In this document: positions 1 to 11,300 of the stretch, one piece after another
Layout: each line of letters opens with the position of its first letter
How positions within the stretch are numbered: the first letter of the stretch is position 1
Assembly (NCBI RefSeq): GCF_001949145.1
Contig: NW_019091528.1
Location: forward strand, 855,154-919,153
Length of the DNA: 64,000 nucleotides
DNA from: Acanthaster planci
Taxonomy: Eukaryota; Echinodermata; Asteroidea; Valvatida; Acanthasteridae
Direction of reading: 5' to 3'
Notes under the pieces: model-generated
Database searches by the model: none
What the model saw: the letters and a program-made list of their open reading frames with translations, nothing else
Told to the model about the DNA's origin: nothing
Program-made: the position numbers and the translations under genes

Positions 1-419
1 CTGAGTCAAATGAAGCAGTGGGTACCGCGAACTATTTTCAAGATGTATTTTTTTTTTTTGCGTTGGGGAGATTTATTACAAGTCATTCTGTTTTAGGCCA
101 AGAATTCTTTTGTCATTGTTCATTCGATTAGTACAGCTTGCCATGACAAGGGACTTACAAAAGAACTTGTGATGGACTCGACTCCAACTTTTGGGTGACT
201 AATAAACATGTAATCAGCTAACTCACTAAAAACTGAAAAGAGATACAATGACTAGGGCCAACACAATAAATTAATTTTTTTTTGGATATATTTCAGTAAC
301 GTGGGCTTGCATCTTATTGAACTTTGAACTTTGTTTAGTTAGGGGCTTGAATTGGTGCCCCGCCCACCCACACACCCTCGACAGGCGGGGAGCATTTAAA
401 TCCTAACTACACGTTTAAA

Positions 420-1050
420 ATTTAATTAAAAGTCCGGCTGCCAACAGGTGGCGCGCTGTTCACGCTGTAGACTTCTTCAGTGCATGCATGTGTCACGCCT
501 AGAGCCTGTATCAATGAAACTGGTTCTGTTTCCTTCCTTGCGGCCCGCCGGGTGCTCGTTGTATCACGGAAGTATGTGTGTTGATGCAATTTGCAAATGA
601 CAGCCCGAGCCCGGCCCTGCAGAGTCTTCAAGCGGAACTTGCAGACACGGAAATGGATTCTGCCTAGCGTTAGTTCTGTAGGAAAGGCAAATTGTCCTGT
701 TTACAGTCTACTTGGGTTGAACAGCTCAGATGAGGACGAGACAGGAATCGTAAGATTTTTAAAAGTTAGCCTTGTTGCAAACGCGCGGCCGACTGGAAGG
801 ACGTTTGTTGTATGAGCCGTCATCAGTCCGTGTGAAAGTTGGCATTGGAAAGTTGACCTGCTAGCTGCGCGGACGCGGACTTTTCGAGAGTTTGAAAGCC
901 AGACGACACGGTGTTTTATTGAAGTCGGGGTGTGTGAAATCTCACCACCACCTTGCATGTTTCTGAGGTGATACGTTCGAGTTTTTGGCTTGGTTTATGC
1001 CTCGGAGGACGGGGATTACGCGGGTCGAACGTGGAGACAACGTGACAAGA
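420..1050 (+). promoter_or_regulatory. CpG-rich block: candidate promoter and non-coding first exon of the TNFAIP8-family gene
   Basis: By eye this stretch holds roughly 40 CpG dinucleotides in 630 bp and none of the TACATGTA clusters that fill the rest of the window, so it stands out like a promoter CpG island. It contains an ETS-like core (CGGAAGT, 567-573) and a CTCF-like site at 441-455. It ends with ACAAGA followed by GTGAGTAC, a good splice donor at 1051. The last exon base would be A, which is what the coding exon at 54568 (starting TG) needs to complete an ATG. I see no clear TATA box and cannot place the transcription start. The link to the coding exon 53.5 kb away is inference: other A|GTAAG donors exist in the window, for example at 1411, 11211 and 43690. 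It could instead be the first exon of an unrelated transcript. Confidence 0.4.
441..455 (+). promoter_or_regulatory. CTCF-like site beside the CpG-rich block
   Basis: CCAACAGGTGGCGCG agrees at 13 of 15 positions with the bilaterian CTCF core CCASYAGRKGGCRCT. It sits at the upstream edge of the putative promoter, a common place for CTCF. Binding is not shown by sequence alone. Confidence 0.3.
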
Positions 1051-1060
1051 GTGAGTACAC

Positions 1061-3063
1061 TACAATCACTTACCATCGTCATATTCAAACTCTCATGACT
1101 ATGGCTAGTAAAGTTCAGTTTCTCCTCCATTGGCCGTGCCATGACTGTGTACAGGGCAGGCCATGAAGGGCACCTGCTTACTAAATTATCTCAACTACAA
1201 TTTGTGTGCCACATTATGTTTCCTTTCCAACTTATTTTTATACCAACGCAACTGGTAGCTTCAGAAAGAATGTTGCATGAGGTTGTCGGGTTGGGCACCA
1301 AGTTTATGGGGAGTTAGGAAAATGTGCTCAGTAAGTAGGGGCCTACATTTGTGTTTCCTCACGAATTGGAAATTTTTCTCAGTCCCACTCCCAGATTCAT
1401 GTCTTGGTACTAAGTAAGAGTTCCATATGTCATGGACATCATAGTTTTCCCTTGCACTTTGCAGTGTTTATTAGCTGTCAGAAAGTGGTAGCATGTCCTA
1501 AAAAGCATGAAAAGTCAAATTTAGCAAGGAAAATATTGAATTGAATATTGAATTCAGAGCAGTCTCATAGAGTTTGTGCACAGAGTGTCAAGATGTCTGG
1601 ATATGGAACTCTTTCCTGTGCCTTTTCAGCTTAATTGGGATGATACACCTGCACGTATGATAAAAAAGTTGAGGAAGAATGCAACATCCTTTCCCTAGCT
1701 TCATGTTTACACCAATCAGCCAATCAAAAAACTGTGTAAACATAAAACAGGTGTGATTTTGCTACAGGCCTAGTTATATGTATTTTATCTGAAGCTTTTT
1801 TTTCTTTTTTTGTACATGTGTACTTAACAAGTTACACTGATTTGGCATGCGAAAAAGTGAAGTTTGTAGGTTTTGGTTCTTGTACATTTGAAGCCTAAAT
1901 TTACTGGAAGCTGTGCTGAAAGTTACCCCTAAAACCATAACAACTGTAGGGCTCCCCTCCAGTGAGCCCCGATATATTTAATTCAAGGGGTTACTGAAGG
2001 TCACAGTATCGAGTCTTCATTTGTAATTATATTAGAGTTGTTGTACTAGTAATGGTTCAGTTTGATCCAGATAACCAGTGAAGAGTATAGGTACATAGCA
2101 TGCTTGACTGTTCGTGAGAAAACAAGGGGAGAAAAAAATGGGAGAGACCTAAGCTTTCCTGTTCATTTATCTCATTATTGTATCTTCATAGTCTTGAATT
2201 TCTGCCAGCTACATGCAGGGTAAAGGTGGTGGGGGGATTCGACCCCCTTAATAAGAAAAGCAAGAAATTCGACCAGCTGTGTAGTTTTTGAATGCAGTTG
2301 GTCAAATTCTCCTCCTGGTTGAAAATTCCTGCACTTACCCTATGTCTAAATGCATCGATCAATTAAAAACTGAAATCGATTCTGATCTCATTCCCCATCA
2401 CATGTGTTGGATTTAGTACCATAGGGTCCAGGTGTACATGTACCACTATGATGTATTGGGCTCGGCACTCTCCCTTTGGGTTTATAAATGCTGTGTTGAA
2501 TTGCAGAGGAAGAACAGTTGAGGTACTTGTACACGTACATGCTTCCGATACTTGTCTCTAGTTTCATGATTCAGTCTCCACTGTACTAACTGCTGCAACA
2601 CATTTTAAAAGTAAAATGGAAGTTTTCCTTCTGTTCAAGTACCAGGCACAGGTACCAGTATGTCATGAAAATTGAGACTGGACACAAAGGACATTGTGTC
2701 ATGTGTGACCATCTAACATCCGACATATTTTTTCTAATGTGCTTGGTCACATCATGTAGATCTGACAATGATGTAGTGTAATTACCTCTGATTTCACCTT
2801 GCACACACCATGATCACATGTACATGTACAGACATGTACATACACAGTACAGGATGGGCCTACACTTACCATCTTATATTCTGTGTTTTGGTCCAGACAC
2901 CCAGACCCAGTTTGTGATGAATACACCCATGTTTGAGTCGTCCCCATGGGTATAGAGAAAGTGGAAGGTGTGTATACATTAATAAAGCATTAAAGGAGGT
3001 TGTGGATAATGGATGCAGTCAGAGCTAAAACTACAATCAAGGCAATGTGGACGCTCAGTTTTC
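1061..3063. other. Non-coding stretch with one short hairpin, no gene seen
   Basis: No recognisable protein or RNA gene. An imperfect hairpin lies at 2264-2310, where an arm reading GAAATTCGACCAGCTG pairs with CAGTTGGTCAAATTCT. Its flanks (GCAGGGTAA at 2217 and TTACCCTA near 2336) also tend to pair, so a small decayed inverted-repeat element may span about 2216-2343. A TACATGTA cluster is at 2816-2850. Confidence 0.4.
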
Positions 3064-3545
3064 AGGGTGTAGTCCACTAATTCAGGCCCCATTGAAAGCA
3101 GTGTAAAATCAGCATTGTTCGGGGCCCAATAATATGCGTACCAACATCCCTGAGGCATCTGAAACACATGTTAAATTGTTGTATGGTCCATAATCTATTA
3201 CTTTCTTTTCAATTTTCTGCGGGTTATAATTAACCGATTAGATTTTGAGTTATTCCCTCAAAACAAAATTACCCCCCAAGGGATTTTTCCAAAGTCTGCT
3301 TGCAGCCATTTTTTAAAGTGACAACCCTCAACTTTCTTGGGCACTTAGGACCATTTTTCAACAGTATTTTGTAGCCATTCTACTCTCAGATGAAAGCCCA
3401 AAGACCCAGGGATTTGATTCTGGCAAAGATTTACTCAATCTCACCATTTTGGGGGCCAAATAATCTCAAAAGATACGGCGGGGAGGCACTTTTAATGCTA
3501 ATAAGCTGGCCAGAAATTCTCGCTTGAATTAGTGGACTGCACCCT
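3064..3545. mobile_element. MITE-like element with terminal inverted repeats of about 22 bp
   Basis: The left end reads AGGGTGTAGTCCACTAATTC and the right end is its reverse complement with one or two changes (GAATTAGTGGACTGCACCCT, ending at 3545). The 482-bp interior has no transposase-like reading frame, so it would be non-autonomous. I could not identify a target-site duplication with confidence, and the superfamily is unknown. Confidence 0.6.
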
Positions 3546-6270
3546 TCAATGTTTGCTGAAGCCCTTGCCAGATATAGTGTACATGCACTTTTGTACGTGT
3601 ACATACATACATGCACCAAAAGTACAGTCACATTGTCAACAGTACATGTGTATGGTACCAGTACATGTACATGTAGGTGTGGCTTCAGTGCCATAATTTT
3701 CACAAGTGCCCAACATTACTCATCCATTATAATACTAATTAAGACGTGGCTACCCTTTCATCTTTGAGAAATCTTTCTTGGAGTTACCCCCATGCTGTAT
3801 TGCCCACATAAGGATACAAATTACTAATTTTTTTTCTGGGGCAGTGTTTTTTGTTACACGTGTGTGGCCAAAGGAGGGGAAATTGAGTCCTCAGTTCCCT
3901 TTGGCTATGTTACTGCATCAAGATACGTAGGGTGGGTTGCGTGTACATCAGGACATGTACCTGCATTTCACATTCTTCACTCAACAGGAACTGTGCTCTT
4001 AATTTGATTTTCCTTGGAATTAATAATTTAGCCTCCTGTCTTGGAGGTGCATTGGTTGTAATGAATGCTGTCAGAGTAATGTAATGGGATACATGTACGT
4101 ATTCTGCCCATATCTCCGATGTCATTTACTTAGGTTTCTTGGTGGTTGCCATTCTTCAAACTACACGCAGGGACTTCTGAATCAAACATTTATCATATTC
4201 TTTGTGTAAATTGTGCCCAATTATGACAAACTTTCTGTCGATAAAAATGTAGTCGTTAGTCTTTTGATGCTTGATGGTACTGTAGATAAAAACACAGTGT
4301 GCTGATCAATGAATGTAAAAAAAATGCATGTAACCTGAGGAGAATGTAAAATTTTAAACAGAGGGTAAGCTTAGCTGTAGGTTTTACCCGGATTGCCCCC
4401 CCCATTATTGTAGAACCTCAGGAAGTCAGGGTGAGCTTAAGTTACCACTTCAGTGTTAAACTTTTCTGCTGTTCCCCCGTCACTATCGTTTATAGCTATT
4501 TTTTAGTTAATTGCTCAGGTGCTAAGGTAGACACTTCTTACTCTGTTTTGCACAGTACCGGTTCTTAGTACTTACACCACTAACTGAGATGCAATAAACA
4601 GGTTTTTGACAAATTGCACCTGCTGTACATGGTACAAATGTAAAGTCATTTAGACTTGGACTGTGTGCTTCACAAACGTACCACTACGTGTTCAGTAAGC
4701 ACAGTAAGGGACATCTAGATGATATCAAATTGATGTTTAAGTGTTAGTACTCAACGGTCCTTTTTATCACTGATCAAAAGTCAGAGGGGGCTTTTCCTCT
4801 GTCTGGTCTGTTTGTCAATTTGTTTATTCATTGGATTTTATTGCAATCCATAAGGTTCTGACTGGCCGATTATAGATTTTTGTGTGATAGCACCCAGCTT
4901 CTTGACAGAGTGGAACAAAAAGCCGTGGCACATTGTGTTATCTAACACAGTGATTCATCATGATGTTTTGACAATGTGCATGCACATGTAGGTAGAAGTT
5001 AACTAAAGGTCACAAGCTTTTGCCATTGGTATTTGTAAATTTGATTGAAGCAAAATGAAACCTTCACGTTGGTTGGTACTCCGTAGATCCCACAGCAATA
5101 GCAGTGAGATACCGGTACTGTACATGTAGTTTATGGTACAGTTCCATGGATGGTTTTCATCACACACCAGTCGCTGTGCATTTACCGGCTGCACACCATG
5201 AAAATAGGCGCCAGTCCAGCTTGGAGACAAATTGCCCCTTTTACTGCATCCAGTCTGTACACATGCATGTAGCCCTATATTTAGCCTCAGGATGCATAAT
5301 GTACACACTCATCTATGATTTTTCTGCAGTCCACTTGTGTTCATGGGATGATACTCATGTTTACTTGTTAGCAAGCTGGAACCTGTCCATGTACCGGTAC
5401 ATGGGGGGAGGGGTCATACATTTGCACTTCTCTGGGCAATGTGTGACGTGTCAACAAATATGAAAAAAAAAAATGAAAATCAAATCTTCATTAAAGGTAA
5501 AAATGTACCTGTGCTGTACCCACTTTAGAATGAGTACAGTGCCCACAATTCAAATACTATTAACTACCCCTGGTAAACTAGCACAGTACCAGTACAACAT
5601 GTACTATGCTCACGAACAGTATGTACAGTGCACGTGTAAAGCAGTACATGTATGCATGCATGTCTACAGGCCTGCACATGTGCAAGGGCACATTGGGCTC
5701 CTATTGAAAAGTCCATTTGAACTTGGCTCACACACATATTGTAAAGCTGCACCTGTTACTTGCACATGTACCTCGGCTGTACCCGGTACGTATACCGGTA
5801 TATTCCAAAAAAAATACACACCCACTGTATCATTTATGGCATACACTAGCACACAGTCGGCGGATCTGCTGGAAGTGTTTTGAGGAAGTTGAATTGACCC
5901 TTCTGCTCCGTTCTGAAGGACGTCTGTTGAAGTAGTTCTGATTGCGAAATACACATGTACAGTACAACCTGTTGGAGATGCGTTGCCAACACTTGTACAT
6001 GTACATTGTACGGTGCTCACACACCAATCCTGCTGCCAGGAAACCTCTCCACCGGAAAGGAGGAGATAATTGGAAAGGAGGAAATGAATTTTCCATGCAC
6101 TGTAACATTATCTAGACCCTAGTTGACAACGCCGATGTGCAGAGCCTGGCCGGCTCTGTACAAACAGGCTATGAACTTGACTCTCATGTGTACCAGTATC
6201 TATTGTTGCATGTTCAAGTTAACATCACAAATTGGTGTTCTCAAGGTGTCATTTTCCATTTCTTTGACGG
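3546..6270. repeat. Non-coding DNA rich in TACATGTA and TACCGGTA palindromes
   Basis: Clusters of ACATGTAC and related self-complementary words occur at about 3590-3680, 5115-5400, 5580-5690 and 5950-6010. ACCGGT words appear near 5111, 5394 and 5788. Open frames here are rich in Cys, Tyr, His and Val because they translate TGTACATG runs, and they are not credible proteins. No RNA gene seen. Confidence 0.5.
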
Positions 6271-6590
6271 TACATGTGGGTGATTATATAAATTAGAAAT
6301 CCAACTTGGGGACATTTTCGTGTTTTGTTACAGGTGAAACCATTCAGCTTTTCTGGATGGATCTAATATTAGTGCTCTGGATGGATCTAATATTAGTGCT
6401 GTTCACATTCTGTAGATCAAACAGGATTACATTGTTTATGACTTGTACAATATACCATTCAATCTGCAAGATGTTTGATAATGTTGTTACAATTTTACAT
6501 GAAGAAAAGTTGAATGTCTTCACGTGTAACAGGACACCAAAATGTCCCCAAGTTGGACCCCTAATTTATAGAATCACCCATGTACATGTA
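6271..6590. mobile_element. Foldback/MITE-like element with arms of about 68 bp
   Basis: The left arm (6271-6337) contains GGTGATT, TATAAATTAG and TCCAACTTGGGGACATTTT. The right arm (6519-6590) is its reverse complement with scattered changes, and the outer ends are TACATG-type palindromes. A 24-bp direct duplication lies in the interior at 6353-6400. A 192-codon open frame starting near 6306 overlaps the left arm and runs through the interior; because of that and its odd composition, I do not treat it as a gene. Confidence 0.7.
6353..6400 (+). repeat. Tandem duplication of a 24-bp unit
   Basis: The unit beginning CTGGATGGATCTAATATTAG occurs twice head to tail and identically (6353-6376, 6377-6400), inside the foldback element at 6271-6590. 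This suggests a recent slippage event. Confidence 0.85.
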
Positions 6591-7825
6591 GCAGTGAAGT
6601 TTGTAACTCATTTACATGTAGTAGCAACACCTATGTACCCGTCTGTTCCTACATGTATTTGTGCAACCCTTCTGTCAGTTGCTGTTGTGCACTCTTTTCT
6701 CATAAAAAAGAACTGCCATGAAATTGTAAAAAGGGAAGACACAACTGAAAATTTTTATCTATATACCACTTGCTTGATATTTGAATTGATTACATTTTTT
6801 TTAACCAATTCTTGTTGTTTTTTCCGTTGTAGCTGTGGAGGATTTGAAGGTTCAGAGTTATATGTAACATACCAGTGCATGTAATGTACCGGTACATATG
6901 GAAGTGTTTCAACACACCATGAGTACCGGTAGTCCTACTCAAGTTCCCTTAAGAAATGGATAGTTAATACAACAGCAGAATACTGGCCTGAAGATAAATG
7001 ATAAACCCGCAAATTCCCCAAAATATAAATAGTTTTATTGCAATTTTTATGGCTCATTCATGCCCATGACCAGTTATTGTAAAATTTGCCATCTGTGACC
7101 ATGGACATGTCCAACGTCATTTAGTTACTGGCACATCATGGTTTCAATTTGCTGTATAGTTTTTGGTGGTTTTTCATTTTTATTACCCTCCAAAAAATAA
7201 ATACATGTAGCTAGTCGGATGACGTAGGTTTGTGCGCTCGTTCTTGCATATGACGTAAAAGGGCTGGGTGACTAAAATAAGAGATGACAAAAACATCTCA
7301 AGTGTACAGTTTTCTCTCAAAATGCCCAGAGGATCATTTACATTTCACAACTGTTTTTGTACTAAGTCAGAAGCACAACACTCAAAATATCAAGTGCTTT
7401 TTTTGAAAAATTAATCTCAAATTTTTGCCGGTTACATGGCTGTTTTTCAGGTGAGGTTTCCGCTAGGTGCTAGCTCACGTCTTTTATGCACTTCTCATGT
7501 AAAATTTCAACTGAATAGCCAGGTTTACATACTTGTAGACAATTACATGTGTGGATTTTAACTTCAATATTAATGCAGCATTTGGAAAATAAGTTGAAGT
7601 ACATGTGTAAACCAAAGCAAATTCGGATCCCTGACTTGCAGACAAGTACCTTTCAAACAACAGATACTGGTGAATAATACTGACCCTGGTACATGTACTT
7701 GAGATCTGTACAAGCTTTGTTGGTGACAAGCTGAACTCGGCCTTAAAGCAACCCAAGACATCCTCCCCTCTTTAACATCCTTCTGAAGTGACTGGATGAT
7801 CTGACAGAACTGAACGATTGAAATC
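6591..7825. other. Non-coding stretch, no gene seen
   Basis: No recognisable coding or RNA gene. Two CRE-like words, ATGACGTAG (about 7219) and ATGACGTAA (about 7250), lie 30 bp apart and may be incidental. From about 7740 onward, CATCCTCC words related to the repeat at 7826-8352 appear. Confidence 0.4.
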
Positions 7826-8352
7826 ATTAACCCTAACCCCCTAGGCCTTTTTATTGGGAACCATCCTGAATCCGACGAAATCCTCCAATTTTCAACATGA
7901 CAAAATTGCATTCAGCCCAAATCCTCCAAGATCCTCCAAAATTTCTTGAAAATGTCATTTGGAGGTGTTCCTAACTGCCCACATCCTTCAAAATCCTCCG
8001 GAAATTCCTGTCATAATGTTGAGACAGCGCAACTGGCACTCTTGAGCTGTACAGTTGATTCAAAAGAAATATCGGGTTGCATTTGTGCTTGACTAAGCAC
8101 AAACAACAAAAGGTCTAATCCACGACCTTCACGTATGGCATCCTTCGGAATCAGCCATGCACTTTTGCCGTACACCCTGAATCCTCCAAATTCCTCCACT
8201 TTGCAGAAAAGGATTTGGGAGGATTTGGGAGGGTTAGGGTTGGCATCCTTCGGAATCAGCCATGCACTTTTGCCGTACACCCTGAATCTTCCAAATTCCT
8301 CCACTTTGCAGAAAAGGATTTTGGAGGATTTGGGAGGGTTAGGGTTAAGGGG
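7826..8352. mobile_element. TCCTCCAAAT-rich repeat element with inverted CCCTAACC ends
   Basis: The region opens with ATTAACCCTAACCCCCTA and closes with TAGGGTTAAGGGGTTA, which are roughly reverse complements. The interior is dense in TCCTCCAAAT/ATTTGGAGGA words and holds the 105-bp tandem duplication. Related fragments appear near 11022-11040, 12750-12835, 27690-27775 and 60325-60390, suggesting a dispersed family. The exact boundaries are uncertain. Confidence 0.4.
8137..8346 (+). repeat. Tandem duplication of a 105-bp unit
   Basis: A unit starting GGCATCCTTCGGAATCAGCC occurs at 8137-8241 and again at 8242-8346 with only a few differences. Because 105 is divisible by three, frames stay open across both copies on both strands and give repetitive pseudo-proteins. 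These look like a consequence of the duplication, not genes. Confidence 0.9.
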
Positions 8353-8359
8353 TTAAAAC

Positions 8360-11300
8360 ATACGGGCACAGTTGCACCAGTACTATTAGATCTGTTCTTG
8401 TGATGTCCCAACTGTGTTTTCCTACAAGTGGCTGCTCAACCTATGGTTGGCCATTGGTACAAAAATACAAGAATTATTCACAGTGTTGAAAATCCCACGC
8501 AGCTCTCACACCACAAGATAATAGTGAACACATGCTGCTAAATACTAAATGAATAAAACCCTATTTAAAAATCAAAGAGACAATGTCCATTTTGAACGAA
8601 TTGGGAAATAAAAAACCAACGAAACAGTGATATTTCTACAAACTTTGGCTGCCCATACAAGTTGTAGACAAAAGGAGAGTGTAGGCCTACATTCAGCATT
8701 GTTAGAAAACATACATGTACCGGGCTAGTGTTAGGATCATGACCATTTTCATCATCAAAACTTCCAACCAATACATGCTGTGGAAGTTTTCCAGCAGAAA
8801 ATAACTAAGTGCCATTGAGTACTTGTACAATGTACATGTACACATAGCTTGCATTTTAATTATTGTCCTAGCCTAATTGAGCTCTGAGTGTAGGGCAGAA
8901 ACAAGCTTACATGTTGCTTCTGGGTAAACAATTACATGTATGTCAAACTTTGTAACGGTATTGTTTATAATTTCTAGGTATAATTATTTTAATCCTAACC
9001 ATACCCAATCCAACCATGAAGAAATCTTTATACAATTTACTCTGCACTGTTGGCAGAGAGTGTGTCTGCAGGGTTTCATGTATTAAATTCGTTACTGAAA
9101 GCAAGCTTTTCTCATTGATTTACTTAACAAGATTTGGAGTGATTGTGAGCGGTCCCGTGAGCTCTAAAAAAGAAAATCTGGTCATCTTGAGAGACTGTGA
9201 TTCTCTTAATTTGTGCAGTTTTTCACAATGCACAATGTACATGATATATACATGTACACCAGTCTGGCATATGTGGAGATGAAGGGCTAATAATGCACCG
9301 CATCTCATGACCAAGTTGAAAGATGTATACATACATGTACACTGTACATACATATGCCAGTGCAAATTACTGCAGGGCATTTTGTGCATGTATCAAGAGG
9401 AAGCATTCTGTTATCATCCAGCCTTGATGCAAATGATAAAGGAAGTTGCAACAAAGCCCTGCGATGCAAACATGGCCATGCACATTGGGTGGAACGCAGC
9501 GGCTTTGGACCGACTCATTCATCAGCTATCGGTACGCCGTAAAGAAAGGCTTGGTCTAAAGTATAGGGTTACACAGATGCACATGCAAATGCCCATGTAC
9601 AGTATACCAACAGTGCCTTTGCACTGTATAGCCTAATTTAAAAAAAAAAAAAAACAATTGGGTAGATTTCCTCCAAATGATTCAAGGTGAAGTAGGTGTA
9701 TGAAGATTCCATGTGAGTGTATTAACCTTAACCTTCTGTAACCACACAGAATTGAACACCAGTAAAGTGTGTGAATTTGTGGCACTGGGTACTGTACCCC
9801 TAAACTGCTTGTGCTTTAACATGGGTTCGGGCATACCCAAAATAAACAGAGTCCAACAGTTTTTGTGCACAGTTTACCATGTGGTGTTGGAGTTTGTGTG
9901 AATGGGTATGGTTCTTAGTAAATCACTCTGAGGAGTTAGGGTTAATTCTTTATTGGAGAATGGATGACATTAATGTTGCACAATGTATGTCACTTAAAAA
10001 ACTCATGTTAAAAATTTTTTTAAATTGGCATTCTTTTATGTTGACCGTACATGTACCTGTTCCAGTGTGTGCAGCGATTAAACCTACCAGTTAAACAGTT
10101 TTGAGTTAAAGCAGGGTTGTGTGCTGCATGCAGAAGGCAGTGGAGTCCTTTTGATACAGAAATGTTTGAGTTATCAGAGTTGGACTTCTTGAGATTTCAC
10201 TGTATGAAGATGTACATTTTCCAGGAGACACACCCTACCGGTACCTGGTATGATGGCCAGTTTTTCACAGTTTGAATGCTGTTTTCCAATTGAGTTTTCA
10301 CATCACTTCATCCAATATCATTCACCTGTTACCAGGAGCAATTTCCTGTTGCAGTGTTATCAATCAATAGTGTTTCAGGCCCCGGTTTATTGAAGTACCT
10401 TTTTAGCAGTTTGAACACCTGGTTCAGGTCATCAGAAAGACTTTGCATGCCTGGAAGTGTACAGTTTTGTCATAGCTCATTATCAGCGTGCACACTCCAT
10501 TACCCAGATGAGTATACTTAAAAGGTGAATTTTGTATGCATGCAGCCAACCATGTACATTTTACATGTACATGTAGGCCCTCAGGATTGGTCTTTTAAAA
10601 TAATTGGTTTTTTATTTAATGGCAAGCATTTGAGGGCAACAAAGCATTTTCCTACAGACATACAATTTACACTTGTGCTGCAGTACTGGAAATTGTTGAT
10701 TCCAAATACATGTATTTTAAATTTGGACAGTTTGGAGTGCATGGGTGTGTACACACACATGTACATGTGCATTGGCTTCAATACTGAGACCATAAATGGT
10801 GCATGTGTTGTGATTCTCTCAGGTTGAAATTTGCCACTCTCCATGGTTTGATACAGAAAATGGTTTACTTGGGTATTAATTTCATGCTCCTCTTTTACTG
10901 TTGTTGGATGTGGAAAGCTTCTCATGGAGAACTCTGTTAAAGTGGTGTTCAGTACCAACAGCTCTCCAGGATAAACTAGTTCTAAACTTGACTCCACTGG
11001 AGCCGTCAAAGTTTGCCAGAAAATTTTGGAGGATTTTGAGGGTCTGAGAACTTAAGCTCAGCCACTCTCTTGGTACTGAGCAGTGGGGTTGATGCCCCTT
11101 GAAAGTTTGAAGTTCAAGAACGTTTCACCGTGCTCCTTCACTTTGGTGGTTTTTGAACAACTTGAGAAGGACCCTGATCAAAAAGCCCTGAGAATTACAC
11201 AGAGCGAGAAGTAAGTAGAGTAGAAAAGACACAATTCAATTCTGTGCACCTTTAAATCATAATCTGACAGGAGAAATGATCCAGATTTCTTTCTCATCAG

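Noticed and set aside
2234-2248. GGGGATTCGACCCCC as a possible tRNA B-box
   Set aside because: It does not match GGTTCGANTCC well, no A-box or cloverleaf arms are nearby, and it fits better as part of a small hairpin.
6306-6884. 192-codon open frame on the + strand
   Set aside because: It starts in the arm of an inverted-repeat element, contains a tandem duplication, has a composition typical of AT-rich non-coding DNA and resembles no known family.
8011-8304. 97-codon minus-strand frame with a repeated peptide
   Set aside because: The repeat comes from the 105-bp tandem duplication, and both strands are equally open.
8230-8355. GGGTTAGGGTTA words as an interstitial telomere repeat
   Set aside because: Only two or three imperfect units occur, and they belong to the ends of a dispersed repeat rather than an array.
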